Source: Desulfuromonas sp. (GTDB taxonomy: Bacteria; Desulfobacterota; Desulfuromonadia; Desulfuromonadales; BM103). From it: a stretch of DNA of 64,000 nt. Where the stretch lies: NCBI GenBank assembly GCA_012026975.1, contig VEPG01000071.1, positions 37,153 to 101,152 of the forward strand, read 5' to 3'. Below are positions 1 through 8,356 of the stretch, one piece after another (position 1 is the stretch's first letter; every line of letters begins with the position of its first letter). The notes under the pieces are model-generated. The model was given only the letters and a program-made list of their open reading frames with translations. It made no database searches and was not told where the DNA came from. Both the position numbers and the translations under genes were made by a program.

Positions 1-1
1 G

Positions 2-277
2 TGCAAGCCGGGCGACCGCTTCGGCAGCCGCGGGGTGCTGGTCGGGGAGAAGATGACGCGGGGACGTTTCGAGCAGCTCGATCCGGTCACCACCCTGGTG
101 CAGCGCCTGGGGCCGCCATCAACGACCGAGGTGCCGGGCTTCGGCCCGATGAAGACCGACCTTCGCCTGTACGCCTACCGCAATCGCATCCTCGGCGTCA
201 CCGCCCGCCTCTATCGCGGCCAGGTCACCAATTTGCGCACCGAGGGCGGGGGGTTCGCGGCGGTCAAGATCGTGTAG
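2..277 (+). CDS. Hypothetical protein, C-terminal part (cut by window edge)
   Basis: An open frame enters from the left edge and stops with TAG at 275-277, giving the last 91 residues of a protein. It is basic and has no Cys pair, membrane segment or catalytic motif that I recognise. A short stretch (GEKMTRGRF...VQRLGPPSTTE) loosely recalls the turn before the Gly-Pro-Pro in SmpA/OmlA-type lipoproteins, but that is too weak to name it. The stop lies 8 bases before a dispersed intergenic repeat. Function unknown. Confidence 0.45.
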   Translation, partial: CKPGDRFGSRGVLVGEKMTRGRFEQLDPVTTLVQRLGPPSTTEVPGFGPMKTDLRLYAYRNRILGVTARLYRGQVTNLRTEGGGFAAVKIV

Positions 278-285
278 ACAGATTT

Positions 286-409
286 CGGGTTGATCAAAAG
301 GGTTCAGATGCTAGGCGCCTGCGGGCCGAGGAGTGAGGCGTACCTTCAAGGTACGTCGCAACGACGAGGGCAAGGGCAACAACGCAGATGGGCCCTTTTC
401 ATCAACCCG
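286..409. repeat. Dispersed palindromic intergenic repeat, copy A
   Basis: This roughly 120-base element has matching ends (CGGGTTGAT at the left, ATCAACCCG at the right) and a near-palindromic body containing GGTACGTCGCAACGACGAGG. The reverse complement aligns over its whole length with 39116-39236. It fills the gap between two gene 3' ends, so it may act as a bidirectional terminator or be a small non-autonomous mobile unit. Confidence 0.75.
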
Positions 410-410
410 G

Positions 411-2396
411 CTACTTGAACATTCGTCCAAACAATCCCTTCTTTTGTTGCTCTTTTTTCTCCTGCAGAACCCTTAGGCCGCGGCGTGCCTGCATCGAGCG
501 GGCGTCGAGCTTGAGCGCTTTGTTGAACTCGGCCTCGGCCAGGGCATCCTGACCGCTCTCCAGCAAGATCCACCCCTTGAAGGCGAACCCCGGGGCGGTC
601 CGTTCCATGGTAAGGGCGCGGTTCAGCATCTGCTTGGCTTTTTCCTGCATGGCCCGGCTGGCGGCGTTCTTCGGGTTGCGGTAGATCGCCCAGGCCAGGT
701 GCGCCAGGTAATCGGCGTTGCCGCTGTCGAAGTTGACCGCTTCCTGCAGGGCCCTTTCCGCGTTGTCCCACTCTTCCATGTCGATAAACACTTTTCCCGA
801 CTCGGCCTGCACCTGGGCCTGGAAGCGGTCGTCCCCCTTGTGGCCGAGGCCGATCTTGTCGGCGCCGAGGAGTTCGTCGTAGCGTTCCTTCTTCACCACG
901 TCGGAGAGGGTGTTGTAGGCGTTGGCGACCGTGGCCAGGATCTCCTCAACCAGGGCGCCGTCCTCTCCGGAAAGCTGCATCAGGATGTCGGGGCCAAACT
1001 GGCGGGTGACGGCGAAATAACGCTCCTTGAGGAGATCGATGCTGAATTTGGCCGGCTTGATGCCGAACACCTCGTAATGATTTTTCCCCTCCAGGCTCTT
1101 GGCCATCAGCCGTACGCTCTGGGAGAGGTCGTCGGCCGCCGCCGCGGTTGCGGCCGATGCGGCCGTTGCCGGCGGCGCCGGGGCGGCGAGCGGTTCCGCC
1201 GCCTCTTCCTCGACCAGGTCGGTGAAGCTCTCCAGGGGGAGGTCGACTTCAACGGCAGCTTCTTCGATGACGGCGTTGAAAAGCGTGCGCAGCGGCAGGT
1301 CGCCGGTGCCGACCGGTTCGCCCGGCTGGTCGGCAAAGCGCAGCATGTCGAGGGCGGCCAGGGTCAGCAGCAGCGGCGCCTGGATCGTCGGGTCGCCCGG
1401 ACAGTCGGCCAGGGTGTGATGGCCGTCGAGATGCTTGAGAAAGTGCCGGGCTTCGTCGTCGAGGGCGAGAAAGTTGATGTGCCGGTAGAAGGCGTTGGCC
1501 GGGGTCGGGTACTTGCCGAGGCTGGTGGCCAGCAGTTGGTCGGCGCTCCGGCCCGGATAACGCTGGAAGCCGCGATAAAAGAGCTGGGGAACGTTCAGGG
1601 TGACGAGCTGCATCAGCTCCGGAACCGGCATGGCCTGCCAGCTGGCCTGGGCCGGCGGCGCCCCGAACGCCTGCTCCAGTTCGTGATTCAGGTAGGCAAA
1701 TTTGGCGTCGAGCAGGTCGCCGTAACTCAGACAGCCCATCTGGATCAGCACGTCGTGGCGAAAGGCGCCGTGGTTGGCGAAATAGGCATACTCCTCGGCG
1801 GAGATGACCCCCTGGGCGCGCAGGTAGTCACCGAAGTCGCGATGTTTGAAGCCGGGCCGCAGCGCGGCCGGGGCGCCGTTGATGAAGCTCAGCGTGCGCC
1901 GGGCATCGGGCCAGCTCAGCAGCAGCTGTCCGGAAAACCGCTTATGGAAGGCTTCCTGCAGATGCTGTGCGAACGGGCGCGGCGGGGGTGCCGGCGGCGC
2001 GGCTGCCTGGGCGGCGGCGGGAGCGGCCGGCAGGTGCGGGCCGATGGCCGCCAGCAGGTCGCCGGCCTTGAACGGTTTTTCCAGGTAGGACCGGACACCG
2101 AGGGCGGCGGCGGCCTGGTGGTACTGGTCGCCCTTGTAGGCGCCGCTCACGATGATGACCGGCAGTTGGGTGGTGCGCGGGCTCTGCCGCAGCTTTTTGA
2201 GCAGTTCGACGCCGTGCAGGCCGGGGAGCTTGAGGTCGAGGATCAGCAGGTCGGGGGGGGCGGCCGCGATGGCGCGCAGGGCGGCAATGCCGTCGGCCGC
2301 GTGCTCGGCCTGGTAGCCGCGATTCTTCAGCAGCTGGAGCAGGCTCTCCGCCAGCGGCTGGTGATCCTCGGCAATCAGGATGCGCTGTTGCGTCAT
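411..2396 (-). CDS. Response regulator fused to PATAN/DUF4388-like, DnaJ-like and TPR regions
   Basis: This 661-residue soluble protein starts with a receiver domain (about 1-125; phospho-acceptor Asp54 in LILDLKLPG, Lys in YLEKPF). A proline/alanine linker leads to a region of about 150-300 that resembles the PATAN/DUF4388 domain of deltaproteobacterial signalling proteins. Another Ala-rich linker leads to a J-domain-like segment (about 440-520, NHYEVFGIKPAKFS...AYNTLSDVVKKERYDELL). The HPD tripeptide that stimulates Hsp70 is missing, so it is probably a docking module. TPR-like helices fill the C-terminus, ending in a basic tail. A GGAG stands about 7 bases before the ATG. No kinase or output DNA-binding domain is adjacent. 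The domain calls are mine; the partner is unknown. Confidence 0.8.
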   Translation of the reverse strand: MTQQRILIAEDHQPLAESLLQLLKNRGYQAEHAADGIAALRAIAAAPPDLLILDLKLPGLHGVELLKKLRQSPRTTQLPVIIVSGAYKGDQYHQAAAALGVRSYLEKPFKAGDLLAAIGPHLPAAPAAAQAAAPPAPPPRPFAQHLQEAFHKRFSGQLLLSWPDARRTLSFINGAPAALRPGFKHRDFGDYLRAQGVISAEEYAYFANHGAFRHDVLIQMGCLSYGDLLDAKFAYLNHELEQAFGAPPAQASWQAMPVPELMQLVTLNVPQLFYRGFQRYPGRSADQLLATSLGKYPTPANAFYRHINFLALDDEARHFLKHLDGHHTLADCPGDPTIQAPLLLTLAALDMLRFADQPGEPVGTGDLPLRTLFNAVIEEAAVEVDLPLESFTDLVEEEAAEPLAAPAPPATAASAATAAAADDLSQSVRLMAKSLEGKNHYEVFGIKPAKFSIDLLKERYFAVTRQFGPDILMQLSGEDGALVEEILATVANAYNTLSDVVKKERYDELLGADKIGLGHKGDDRFQAQVQAESGKVFIDMEEWDNAERALQEAVNFDSGNADYLAHLAWAIYRNPKNAASRAMQEKAKQMLNRALTMERTAPGFAFKGWILLESGQDALAEAEFNKALKLDARSMQARRGLRVLQEKKEQQKKGLFGRMFK

Positions 2397-2431
2397 CGCT
2401 TATCTCCATGTCCTTCGGAGAGGGAAGGCTG

Positions 2432-2522
2432 CCGGGGTGTGGCAGTCTCCCTCCGAGCGGCCGGAAACTTGCTTCGCTTCAGACAATCCGTCCGCTGCTT
2501 CCGGGCGACTGCCACACCCCGG
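2432..2522. repeat. Inverted repeat with 16-bp perfect arms
   Basis: CCGGGGTGTGGCAGTC at 2432-2447 is exactly reverse-complemented at 2507-2522, with a 59-base spacer. It lies between mltG and the response-regulator fusion, both read leftward, so it would be in the leader of the fusion gene. There is no T-run after the right arm in either direction that would make a classical terminator. Confidence 0.65.
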
Positions 2523-2542
2523 TCAGGACGGAAAAGTTCGGC

Positions 2543-3589
2543 TTAATGCTGCCGCCGTTGGTAACGGTTCACGGCGCGATTATGCGCTTCCAGCGTTACG
2601 TTGAACTCGTGGCGGCCGTCGCCGCGAGCCACGAAGTAGAGTGCCTGGGTCGGGGCCGGATTGGCCGCGGCCTGCAGCGCCGCCAGCCCCGGACTGGCGA
2701 TCGGTCCCGGCGGCAGACCGACGCGCGTGTAGGTATTATACGGCGTCGGCGTCGTCAGGTGACGGCGGGTCAGGTTGCCGTCGAAGTTGACGACGCCGTA
2801 AATCACCGTCGGATCGGCCTGCAGCCGCATCCCCTTGCGCAGCCGGTTGTGAAAGACGCCGGCGATCAGTGGCATCTCTGCTTCGTTGCCGGCTTCCTTC
2901 TGCACGATCGAGGCCAGCGTGACCAGTCGGTGACGATCCAGCCCGCGGAGGCCGGCCGCCGCCAGCAGTTGCGGGGTCAGCTGGTGTTCGCACTGGGCGA
3001 CCATGGCCCGGATGACCTCTTCCGGCGTGGTGGTCGTCGTCACGATGTAGGTTTCCGGGAAGAGGTAGCCTTCCAGGGATACCCCCGGAATCCCCAGTTT
3101 TTTCAGCCGAACCGGATCCGTCGCGGCGTGCCGGAACTGTTCCGCCGTGCCGATCCCCGCCGCGGCCACCCGCGCCGCGATCTCCTTGAGCGCAAAGCCC
3201 TCCGGGATGGTGATGCGGACCTTGATGACATCACCGGCCAGCAGCCGGTCGAGCACCTCCCCCGGGGTGGCCGCCTTGGAAAATTCGTATTCGCCGGCCT
3301 TGATTTTCTGCGCCGCCTCGCGCCAGCGCGCCAGGCGCGCGAAGCGTTGCGCGTCGCCGACCACGCCGGCCTGCTCCAGTTGCAGGGCAACTTGCGGCAA
3401 CCCCGAGCCGGGGACGATCTTCACCCGCTGGGTGCCGGGCGGGGTGACCGGCCAGGTTTGGAAAAACCACTGGCGCAGACCAAAGGCCCCGGCGATCAGC
3501 AGGGCGACAGCGGCGACGAGCGCCAGCCAGACCAGGACCTTCCGGCGCTTCGGTTGGGCCGTTTCGGCCCGGCGGGGCGCATTCAACAT
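2543..3589 (-). CDS. mltG: Endolytic murein transglycosylase MltG (YceG-like)
   Basis: MltG cleaves nascent glycan strands at the inner membrane and sets glycan length. The 348-residue protein has a basic cytoplasmic tail, one membrane anchor (about 21-42) and a periplasmic YceG domain. The hallmark segment LASIVQKEAGNEAE carries the catalytic Glu. Downstream hallmarks are GVFHNRLRKGMRLQADPTVIYG, here split as FHNRLRKGM and LQADPTVIYG, and the PTPYNTYTRVGLPPGPI loop. Length is normal for the family. plsY lies 31 bases upstream on the same strand, so the two are probably co-transcribed. The ribosome site before the ATG is weak. Confidence 0.95.
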   Translation of the reverse strand: MLNAPRRAETAQPKRRKVLVWLALVAAVALLIAGAFGLRQWFFQTWPVTPPGTQRVKIVPGSGLPQVALQLEQAGVVGDAQRFARLARWREAAQKIKAGEYEFSKAATPGEVLDRLLAGDVIKVRITIPEGFALKEIAARVAAAGIGTAEQFRHAATDPVRLKKLGIPGVSLEGYLFPETYIVTTTTTPEEVIRAMVAQCEHQLTPQLLAAAGLRGLDRHRLVTLASIVQKEAGNEAEMPLIAGVFHNRLRKGMRLQADPTVIYGVVNFDGNLTRRHLTTPTPYNTYTRVGLPPGPIASPGLAALQAAANPAPTQALYFVARGDGRHEFNVTLEAHNRAVNRYQRRQH

Positions 3590-3620
3590 GGCGGTATTCT
3601 TCGGGCTTTACGGGGAAAAG

Positions 3621-4232
3621 TCAAGGTGCCGGCGGTTTGGCCCCGAAACGGTTCTCGGTGCCGGCGCACAGGCGCCGGAGGTTTTCGCGATGGCGCCAGA
3701 TGATCAGGGCGCCGATGGCAAGCGTGCACAGGGCCAGCGGCAGGGGGCGGTGGAGCAGGATGGTCAGCAACGGCGCGACGATCGCCGCCAGCACCGAGCC
3801 GAGGGAAATGTAACGGGTCGCTGCCACGGCCGCGAGGAACACCAGGCAGCCGCCGAGCAGGGCCAGGGGGTCGAGCACCAGGAAGATGCCGAGGGCGGTG
3901 GCCACGCCCTTGCCCCCTTTGAAGCGCAGGTAGACGGGGTAGCAGTGGCCGATGATGGCGACTATCCCGGCCAGGCCGAGTTGCAGCGGGGTCGGGGCCA
4001 GCCAGAGTTTGACGGCGTACAGTGGCAGGAAGCCCTTGAGGATGTCACCGAGCAGGGTGAGGATGCCGGGAAGTTTGCCGGCAACGCGGTAGACATTGGT
4101 CGCGCCGATGTTGCCGCTCCCCTTACTGCGCACATCCTCCAGCCCCATCAGGCGAGTCAGGACTACGCCGGTGGGGATGGCGGCAATCAGATAGATTGCG
4201 ATCAAAAGTGCTATGAAAACGGTAAGGTCCAT
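3621..4232 (-). CDS. plsY: Acyl-phosphate:glycerol-3-phosphate acyltransferase PlsY
   Basis: PlsY transfers the acyl group of acyl-phosphate to sn-glycerol 3-phosphate, the first acylation of phospholipid synthesis, in the inner membrane. The 203-residue protein has five or so hydrophobic segments. The conserved loops are present: SGNIGATNVYR near the N-terminal third, and GHCYPVYLRFKGGKGVATALG in the middle (split GHCYPVYLRFKGG / KGVATALG). The third loop near IWRHRENLRRL is also typical. Size matches the family. It precedes mltG on the same strand and probably forms a short cell-envelope operon with it. Confidence 0.95.
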   Translation of the reverse strand: MDLTVFIALLIAIYLIAAIPTGVVLTRLMGLEDVRSKGSGNIGATNVYRVAGKLPGILTLLGDILKGFLPLYAVKLWLAPTPLQLGLAGIVAIIGHCYPVYLRFKGGKGVATALGIFLVLDPLALLGGCLVFLAAVAATRYISLGSVLAAIVAPLLTILLHRPLPLALCTLAIGALIIWRHRENLRRLCAGTENRFGAKPPAP

Positions 4233-4460
4233 GGGCAGAAAGTACGAAAGCGGCTTGAGCCGCTCTCATTGGCAAGGATGGTCAGACCGGATTAATATGC
4301 CATGCCTGCGGAAGGTCCGTCAACGGTCTACGCTAATCAAGTAATCCGTATGGGCTCCGACTCCCGGCGGCGGGTGGCTGCTGCCTTTGTCCGGTCTATC
4401 GCTGCGCGCGTCAGCTGTGATATATGATCGAACCGGTTAAGTTAATTACAGGATCGTGGA

Positions 4461-5153
4461 GTGCCGTTGCCGAACGACAACATCGAAAATACAAAGGCCG
4501 CCGCGCAAACCATCATCTGTCCGTACTGCGATTATGAAAGGCAGGTGCCTTTGGACAAGCTGCCGGCCAGGCCGGTGGCCGCAACCTGCCCAAATTGCCG
4601 CAGCCGCTTTATGTTCAGGCCCGCGGCCACCTCTTCGCCGCCGGAAGCGAACCCTTCGAACAGGGGGCAGGATGGGCTCGGCAAGCCTCGCTATCGTAAT
4701 GATTTCGATATCATAAGGGACGAACTGGTTTCGTTTTATGCAGATGTGATCAGCCGGCAGAAGAGCAACGTTCTCCTCGTCGGCCTGCTGCTGGTTTTAT
4801 ATGGGCTGATGTATTTTATCGTGACCTCGATTTACTACATGTATATCAAATCGAGCGGCGGACCCGTTGCCGAGGTTGCGGAATACCTGTTGGTTGCCAG
4901 TAGTTACGTGGCCTTTTTCCCGGCCATGGTCATGCACTCGTGGAAGTTCATCGATGCGGGCAGCAGCCATCTTGTCGACCGGCTGTTCAGCTATAAGAGC
5001 ATATTCTTCCTGGTCACGACAAGCTACGCCTTGCTGCTGACGGTTTATGCCGGTTTGTTCGGCGGCAGTCCGATGCCACTTGCCCTGCTCTTTCCCGTCA
5101 TCGTCTCGTCGCTGGTCCCGTCGCTTCTGCATATTCTGTCAGATTCGTTATAA
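4461..5153 (+). CDS. Zinc-ribbon N-terminus fused to a membrane domain, function unknown
   Basis: The 230-residue product begins with a zinc-ribbon-like finger (CPYC at about 21-24, CPNC at about 45-48; MJ0042-type spacing). An acidic linker follows, then four or five hydrophobic segments from about residue 105 onward. The start is a GTG at 4461; AGGA lies about 10 bases upstream and no in-frame ATG precedes the first Cys pair. The membrane part resembles Yip1-like four-helix proteins only in general shape. It is followed by a strong hairpin terminator and no operon partner is evident. Function cannot be assigned. Confidence 0.75.
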   Translation: MPLPNDNIENTKAAAQTIICPYCDYERQVPLDKLPARPVAATCPNCRSRFMFRPAATSSPPEANPSNRGQDGLGKPRYRNDFDIIRDELVSFYADVISRQKSNVLLVGLLLVLYGLMYFIVTSIYYMYIKSSGGPVAEVAEYLLVASSYVAFFPAMVMHSWKFIDAGSSHLVDRLFSYKSIFFLVTTSYALLLTVYAGLFGGSPMPLALLFPVIVSSLVPSLLHILSDSL

Positions 5154-5255
5154 CCAGGCTGCCCATAGTCCCTCGCCGGTTCGAGACGCAGTAATGATCC
5201 TTTGATGCCATCGATGCGAAACAGGCAGCAGGCTTCCGGGTGCTGCAGCAAGGCA

Positions 5256-5284
5256 AAGGCCGTCTCCATGAGAGACGGCCTTTG
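5256..5284. terminator. Bidirectional hairpin terminator
   Basis: The arms AAAGGCCGTCTC and GAGACGGCCTTT surround a short loop. The hairpin lies between the convergent zinc-ribbon gene (ends 5153) and the Cache gene (ends 5330). There is only a short T run (TTTG) on the plus side and AAA on the other, so it could serve both directions. Confidence 0.75.
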
Positions 5285-5329
5285 TGTATCCGGTTATTGG
5301 TCGGGACGAGCGGGTTGTCGTCAGGGGCC

Positions 5330-5833
5330 TCAGTGCAAATAGATCCCCGCGCCGATATAGAGGGTTGTGCCCGGGATGACTTCGACGTAACTGAGCTTTT
5401 TTTCTTCCTTTTTCGTTTCGGGGTTGTCCCAGTAGTAAACGAGAAAGCCGGAACCGCTGCTCCCCTTGGCCAGCTTCGACAACTCCTGGATGACGTACAT
5501 CCCCCGCGAGTTCTTGTATTTTGTCTGGTCTTTCCCCGGAAAGTCCTTGAAGGTCGCATGGGCGATAGCAACATTGTTCTTGTAGTCAAAGACAAAAAAG
5601 TACCCGGTGTGGTCATCGAAAAAACGTACGGCATTGACATAGTTCTGGATCATGGTGGTGTTATAGGTGCCGTCCTTGTTGACGGCGACCGCACCCAGGC
5701 CCGCGGCCGCCGAATGAACCACGGCCTTGAGCACCGCGCGATCCGACGGCGAGCCGGTAACTTCGCAGACACCGCTGCCCACGGAAGCCAGCAACATGGC
5801 CAACGCCCCAATCGATAACAATACGTATTTCAC
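5330..5833 (-). CDS. Stand-alone single-Cache periplasmic protein
   Basis: This 167-residue protein has a cleavable signal peptide (about 1-24, ending in CEV) and then one Cache domain of the sCache_2 type. Diagnostic pieces are the early helix, FFDDHTGYFFVFDYKNNV, the AHATFKDFPGKD turn and the closing EVIPGTTLYIGAGIYLH. Such domains normally sense small molecules on chemoreceptors or kinases. Here there is no membrane anchor or output domain, so it may be a periplasmic ligand binder working with another sensor. It lies head-to-head with the hybrid kinase at 6202, a possible partner, but that link is inference. Confidence 0.8.
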   Translation of the reverse strand: MKYVLLSIGALAMLLASVGSGVCEVTGSPSDRAVLKAVVHSAAAGLGAVAVNKDGTYNTTMIQNYVNAVRFFDDHTGYFFVFDYKNNVAIAHATFKDFPGKDQTKYKNSRGMYVIQELSKLAKGSSGSGFLVYYWDNPETKKEEKKLSYVEVIPGTTLYIGAGIYLH

Positions 5834-6201
5834 TAGAAACTCTCCTTTCGCAGATGAAAAACTTGTTTGAAGAACTATCTTACCAATTTAGTTCGGGTGA
5901 AAAAATAAAAAATTGAGTACGATCGCGTGAATGCCGAAATCGCTTTTCGCTTGCGTGGTCGATACATCTTCGCCCGGCGGCGCCCAGAAGGCAACTCCCT
6001 GCCGTTGGAAGAGGGTCCTTCGGGGGCATTTGGGAACGGCGGCTGAACAGCTACCAAAGGACCGGAAATCGATACAGGCTAGGGCTTCGCGTCAGCCCGG
6101 GAGTTTAGACGGACGCTCTTGTCTGACGACCCATTTTGTATACAATGGAGTGACGGTCCGATTTGATGCAAATCGATTCACTCGCGCCCCGGTAAAATCC
6201 C
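5834..6201. other. Divergent intergenic region, no gene seen
   Basis: These 368 bases separate the Cache gene and the hybrid kinase. The left third is AT-rich (runs of A near 5900-5915) and could hold the Cache promoter. A TATACAAT near 6138-6145 resembles a -10 box for the kinase. I looked for a c-di-GMP (GEMM) riboswitch core and did not find one. No convincing small ORF has a ribosome site here. Confidence 0.4.
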
Positions 6202-8130
6202 ATGTCCGATCAAGACGAACGTTTCAAAAAAATGGTTGAAGACTCCCTGGATTGGTTTTGGGAGTTTGATGAGAATGCAAATTTCACATACGTGAGCCCG
6301 AGGATCAGAGCCCTGCTCGGATATGAACCCGAGGAACTGTTGGGGCTGAACGCATTTGATCTGATGGATGCCGATGAAGCTGAGCGGGTACGGCGATGTT
6401 TCAACCCGATCGCCCAGAGCTTTCTTCCGTTTAGCAACCTGCTAAACATTAATACCCACAAGGATGGACACAAGGTCGTCATCGAATCGAGTGGCGCCCC
6501 GATCTTCGATAACGAAGGTCGATTCCGCGGCTACCGGGGTATCGACCGCGACATCACCGAGCGCAAACAGATCGAAGAAGAGTTGCGGCATTCCAGGGAA
6601 AAGCTGAACGACATCCTGACGTTGTTGCCACAGTCCATCTACGAGGCTGACTTCAGTGGGCGATTAACCTATGCAAACCAGGTGGCTTTCGATCTGTTTG
6701 GCTACAGCAGGGAGGATTTTGCCGCAGGGTTGAATGTCCTGGACATGATTATCCCCGAAGATGTCGGCAGAGCCCGGGAGAATATCGGCAAGTTGTACAT
6801 GGGGGGCGAGGAGGGAAGTTATGAGTACACTGCGAGGAGAAAAGATGGCACGACCTTCCCCGTGATGATCTACTCCAGCGCTGTCAAAAAAGAGGGTGCT
6901 CCGCTCGGGATGAGAGGGATCATCGTCGATATCTCGAAGCGGAAGAAATACGAACAGGAGTTGGAAAAAGCCCGCGATATGGCGGAGAGCATGAGTCGCG
7001 CCAAAGATGAGTTTCTGGCAAACATGAGCCATGAACTGCGCACACCGATCACCGCTGTCCTTGGTTTTACCGAACTGCTCCAGGGGACGGAGCTTTCGGA
7101 GCAGCAGCAAAAGTACCTGGGCACCATTGCGTCGTCGACGGAAACCCTGCTGGCCCTCGTCAATGATCTCCTTGACCTTGCCAGGATCGAAGCGGGGAAG
7201 GTGTATTTGGAGCGTGAGGAATTCAGTCTCAGAACATTGATCGGCGAGATCGCCAACAGCCAGAAACCGGCAGCAAAGGCCAAGGGCCTTGCATTTAACA
7301 CCCGGATCTCTACCGAGGTTCCTGACCGGCTCATGGGTGATCCCTTACGTCTGAAGCAGGTTCTGCTCAACCTCACGGTCAACGCCATCAAGTTTTCGGA
7401 GAGGGGAGAGGTCTGCCTGTCGGTATCCGTCGCGGACTTTCACCCGTCGACACCCCTGCTCAGCTTTGATGTGGCAGACACGGGAATCGGGATCAGGACT
7501 GAGGACATTGCGGAAATTTTCCAACCGTTCAGCCAACTCGATCCCTCCTCTACCCGGAAATTTGGCGGCGCCGGCTTGGGGTTGGCCATCTGCACAAAGC
7601 TCCTGGCGATCATGGGGGGTGAGATCTCAGTGACCAGTTGCGAAGGCGTCGGAAGCACCTTCCATGTCCGCCTGCCTTTTGAGATGGCCGCTATCGAGAC
7701 GGAGGGTGGGGGGGCACATCCCGCAGGCCAGGCCACCACGGCGGAAGGAGCCCCGTTGCAGGTGCTGCTGGTAGAAGACCATGAGATCAGCCAGTATTTC
7801 TTTGCCGAGGTGTTGAAGCGCTGCGGGCATCATGTTGAGCTCGCGGCAAATGGGGCCGAGGCGTTGGGGAAACTTCAGTGTCGCTCGTACGATTTGGTTC
7901 TGATGGATGTGCAGATGCCGGTCATGGATGGATTAGAGGCGATCGGCAAGATTCGGGAGATGGAAAAGGCCGGAGGCGGACACCTGCCGGTGATTGCACT
8001 GACCGCCCACGCGATGGAAAAGGATCGTATCGAAGTCCTCGGCAAGGGCTTCGACGGCTACGTCTCCAAACCAATGAAGATCAACGAATTGCTCGATGAG
8101 GTGAAGAGATGCCTTACGTTGTTTCAGTGA
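6202..8130 (+). CDS. Hybrid histidine kinase: PAS-PAS-HisKA-HATPase-REC
   Basis: This 642-residue protein has no membrane segment or signal peptide, so it is cytoplasmic. It has two PAS domains (about 8-122 and 128-247, each closed by a DITERK/DISKRK motif), then HisKA with His277 in MSHELRTPI. The HATPase_c N box (NLTVNAIKF), G1 (DTGIGI) and G2 (GAGLGLAI) follow. A C-terminal receiver has Asp569 in LMDVQMPVMDG. This is an intact phosphorelay-type kinase, but no output domain or HPt protein is encoded nearby. The ATG at 6202 is the only start that keeps the first PAS helix; the ribosome site is weak (GGTAAAATCCC). Confidence 0.9.
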   Translation: MSDQDERFKKMVEDSLDWFWEFDENANFTYVSPRIRALLGYEPEELLGLNAFDLMDADEAERVRRCFNPIAQSFLPFSNLLNINTHKDGHKVVIESSGAPIFDNEGRFRGYRGIDRDITERKQIEEELRHSREKLNDILTLLPQSIYEADFSGRLTYANQVAFDLFGYSREDFAAGLNVLDMIIPEDVGRARENIGKLYMGGEEGSYEYTARRKDGTTFPVMIYSSAVKKEGAPLGMRGIIVDISKRKKYEQELEKARDMAESMSRAKDEFLANMSHELRTPITAVLGFTELLQGTELSEQQQKYLGTIASSTETLLALVNDLLDLARIEAGKVYLEREEFSLRTLIGEIANSQKPAAKAKGLAFNTRISTEVPDRLMGDPLRLKQVLLNLTVNAIKFSERGEVCLSVSVADFHPSTPLLSFDVADTGIGIRTEDIAEIFQPFSQLDPSSTRKFGGAGLGLAICTKLLAIMGGEISVTSCEGVGSTFHVRLPFEMAAIETEGGGAHPAGQATTAEGAPLQVLLVEDHEISQYFFAEVLKRCGHHVELAANGAEALGKLQCRSYDLVLMDVQMPVMDGLEAIGKIREMEKAGGGHLPVIALTAHAMEKDRIEVLGKGFDGYVSKPMKINELLDEVKRCLTLFQ

Positions 8131-8160
8131 TGAATATCTCATCCCCGCCCCGAATCTTCT

Positions 8161-8211
8161 CCGGAGAATAAAACACAATGCCGCCTCGATTGAGGCGGCA
8201 TTGCTCTAGTG
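8161..8211 (-). repeat. Outermost copy of the tRNA-Pro downstream terminator
   Basis: CCGGAGAATAAAACACAA followed by a hairpin with arms ATGCCGCCTC and GAGGCGGCAT matches the DNA just downstream of tRNA-Pro at 12287-12332. The bases that continue into the tRNA are not recognisable here. The hairpin differs from the other copies at two paired positions, so pairing is kept. It can terminate leftward reads. It probably marks the original chromosomal side of the insertion array. Confidence 0.6.
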
Positions 8212-8356
8212 CTGTGCGTATCAGGCTGGATGTCCCCAAAGGATGTTCCCTGTGAACGTCGGACAGCTTCGCCCCTGTTGTTCGACTGCTGCAAATAGTT
8301 TCGGTACTGCAAGAAGAAAGGCCGAGGATCTCTCCCCGGTCTTTGGTGTTAAGCAA

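Noticed and set aside
699-2546. A 615-codon plus-strand open frame opposite the receiver/DnaJ fusion
   Set aside because: It is antisense to a gene with clear domains, has no ribosome site or known motif and reflects GC-rich third positions.
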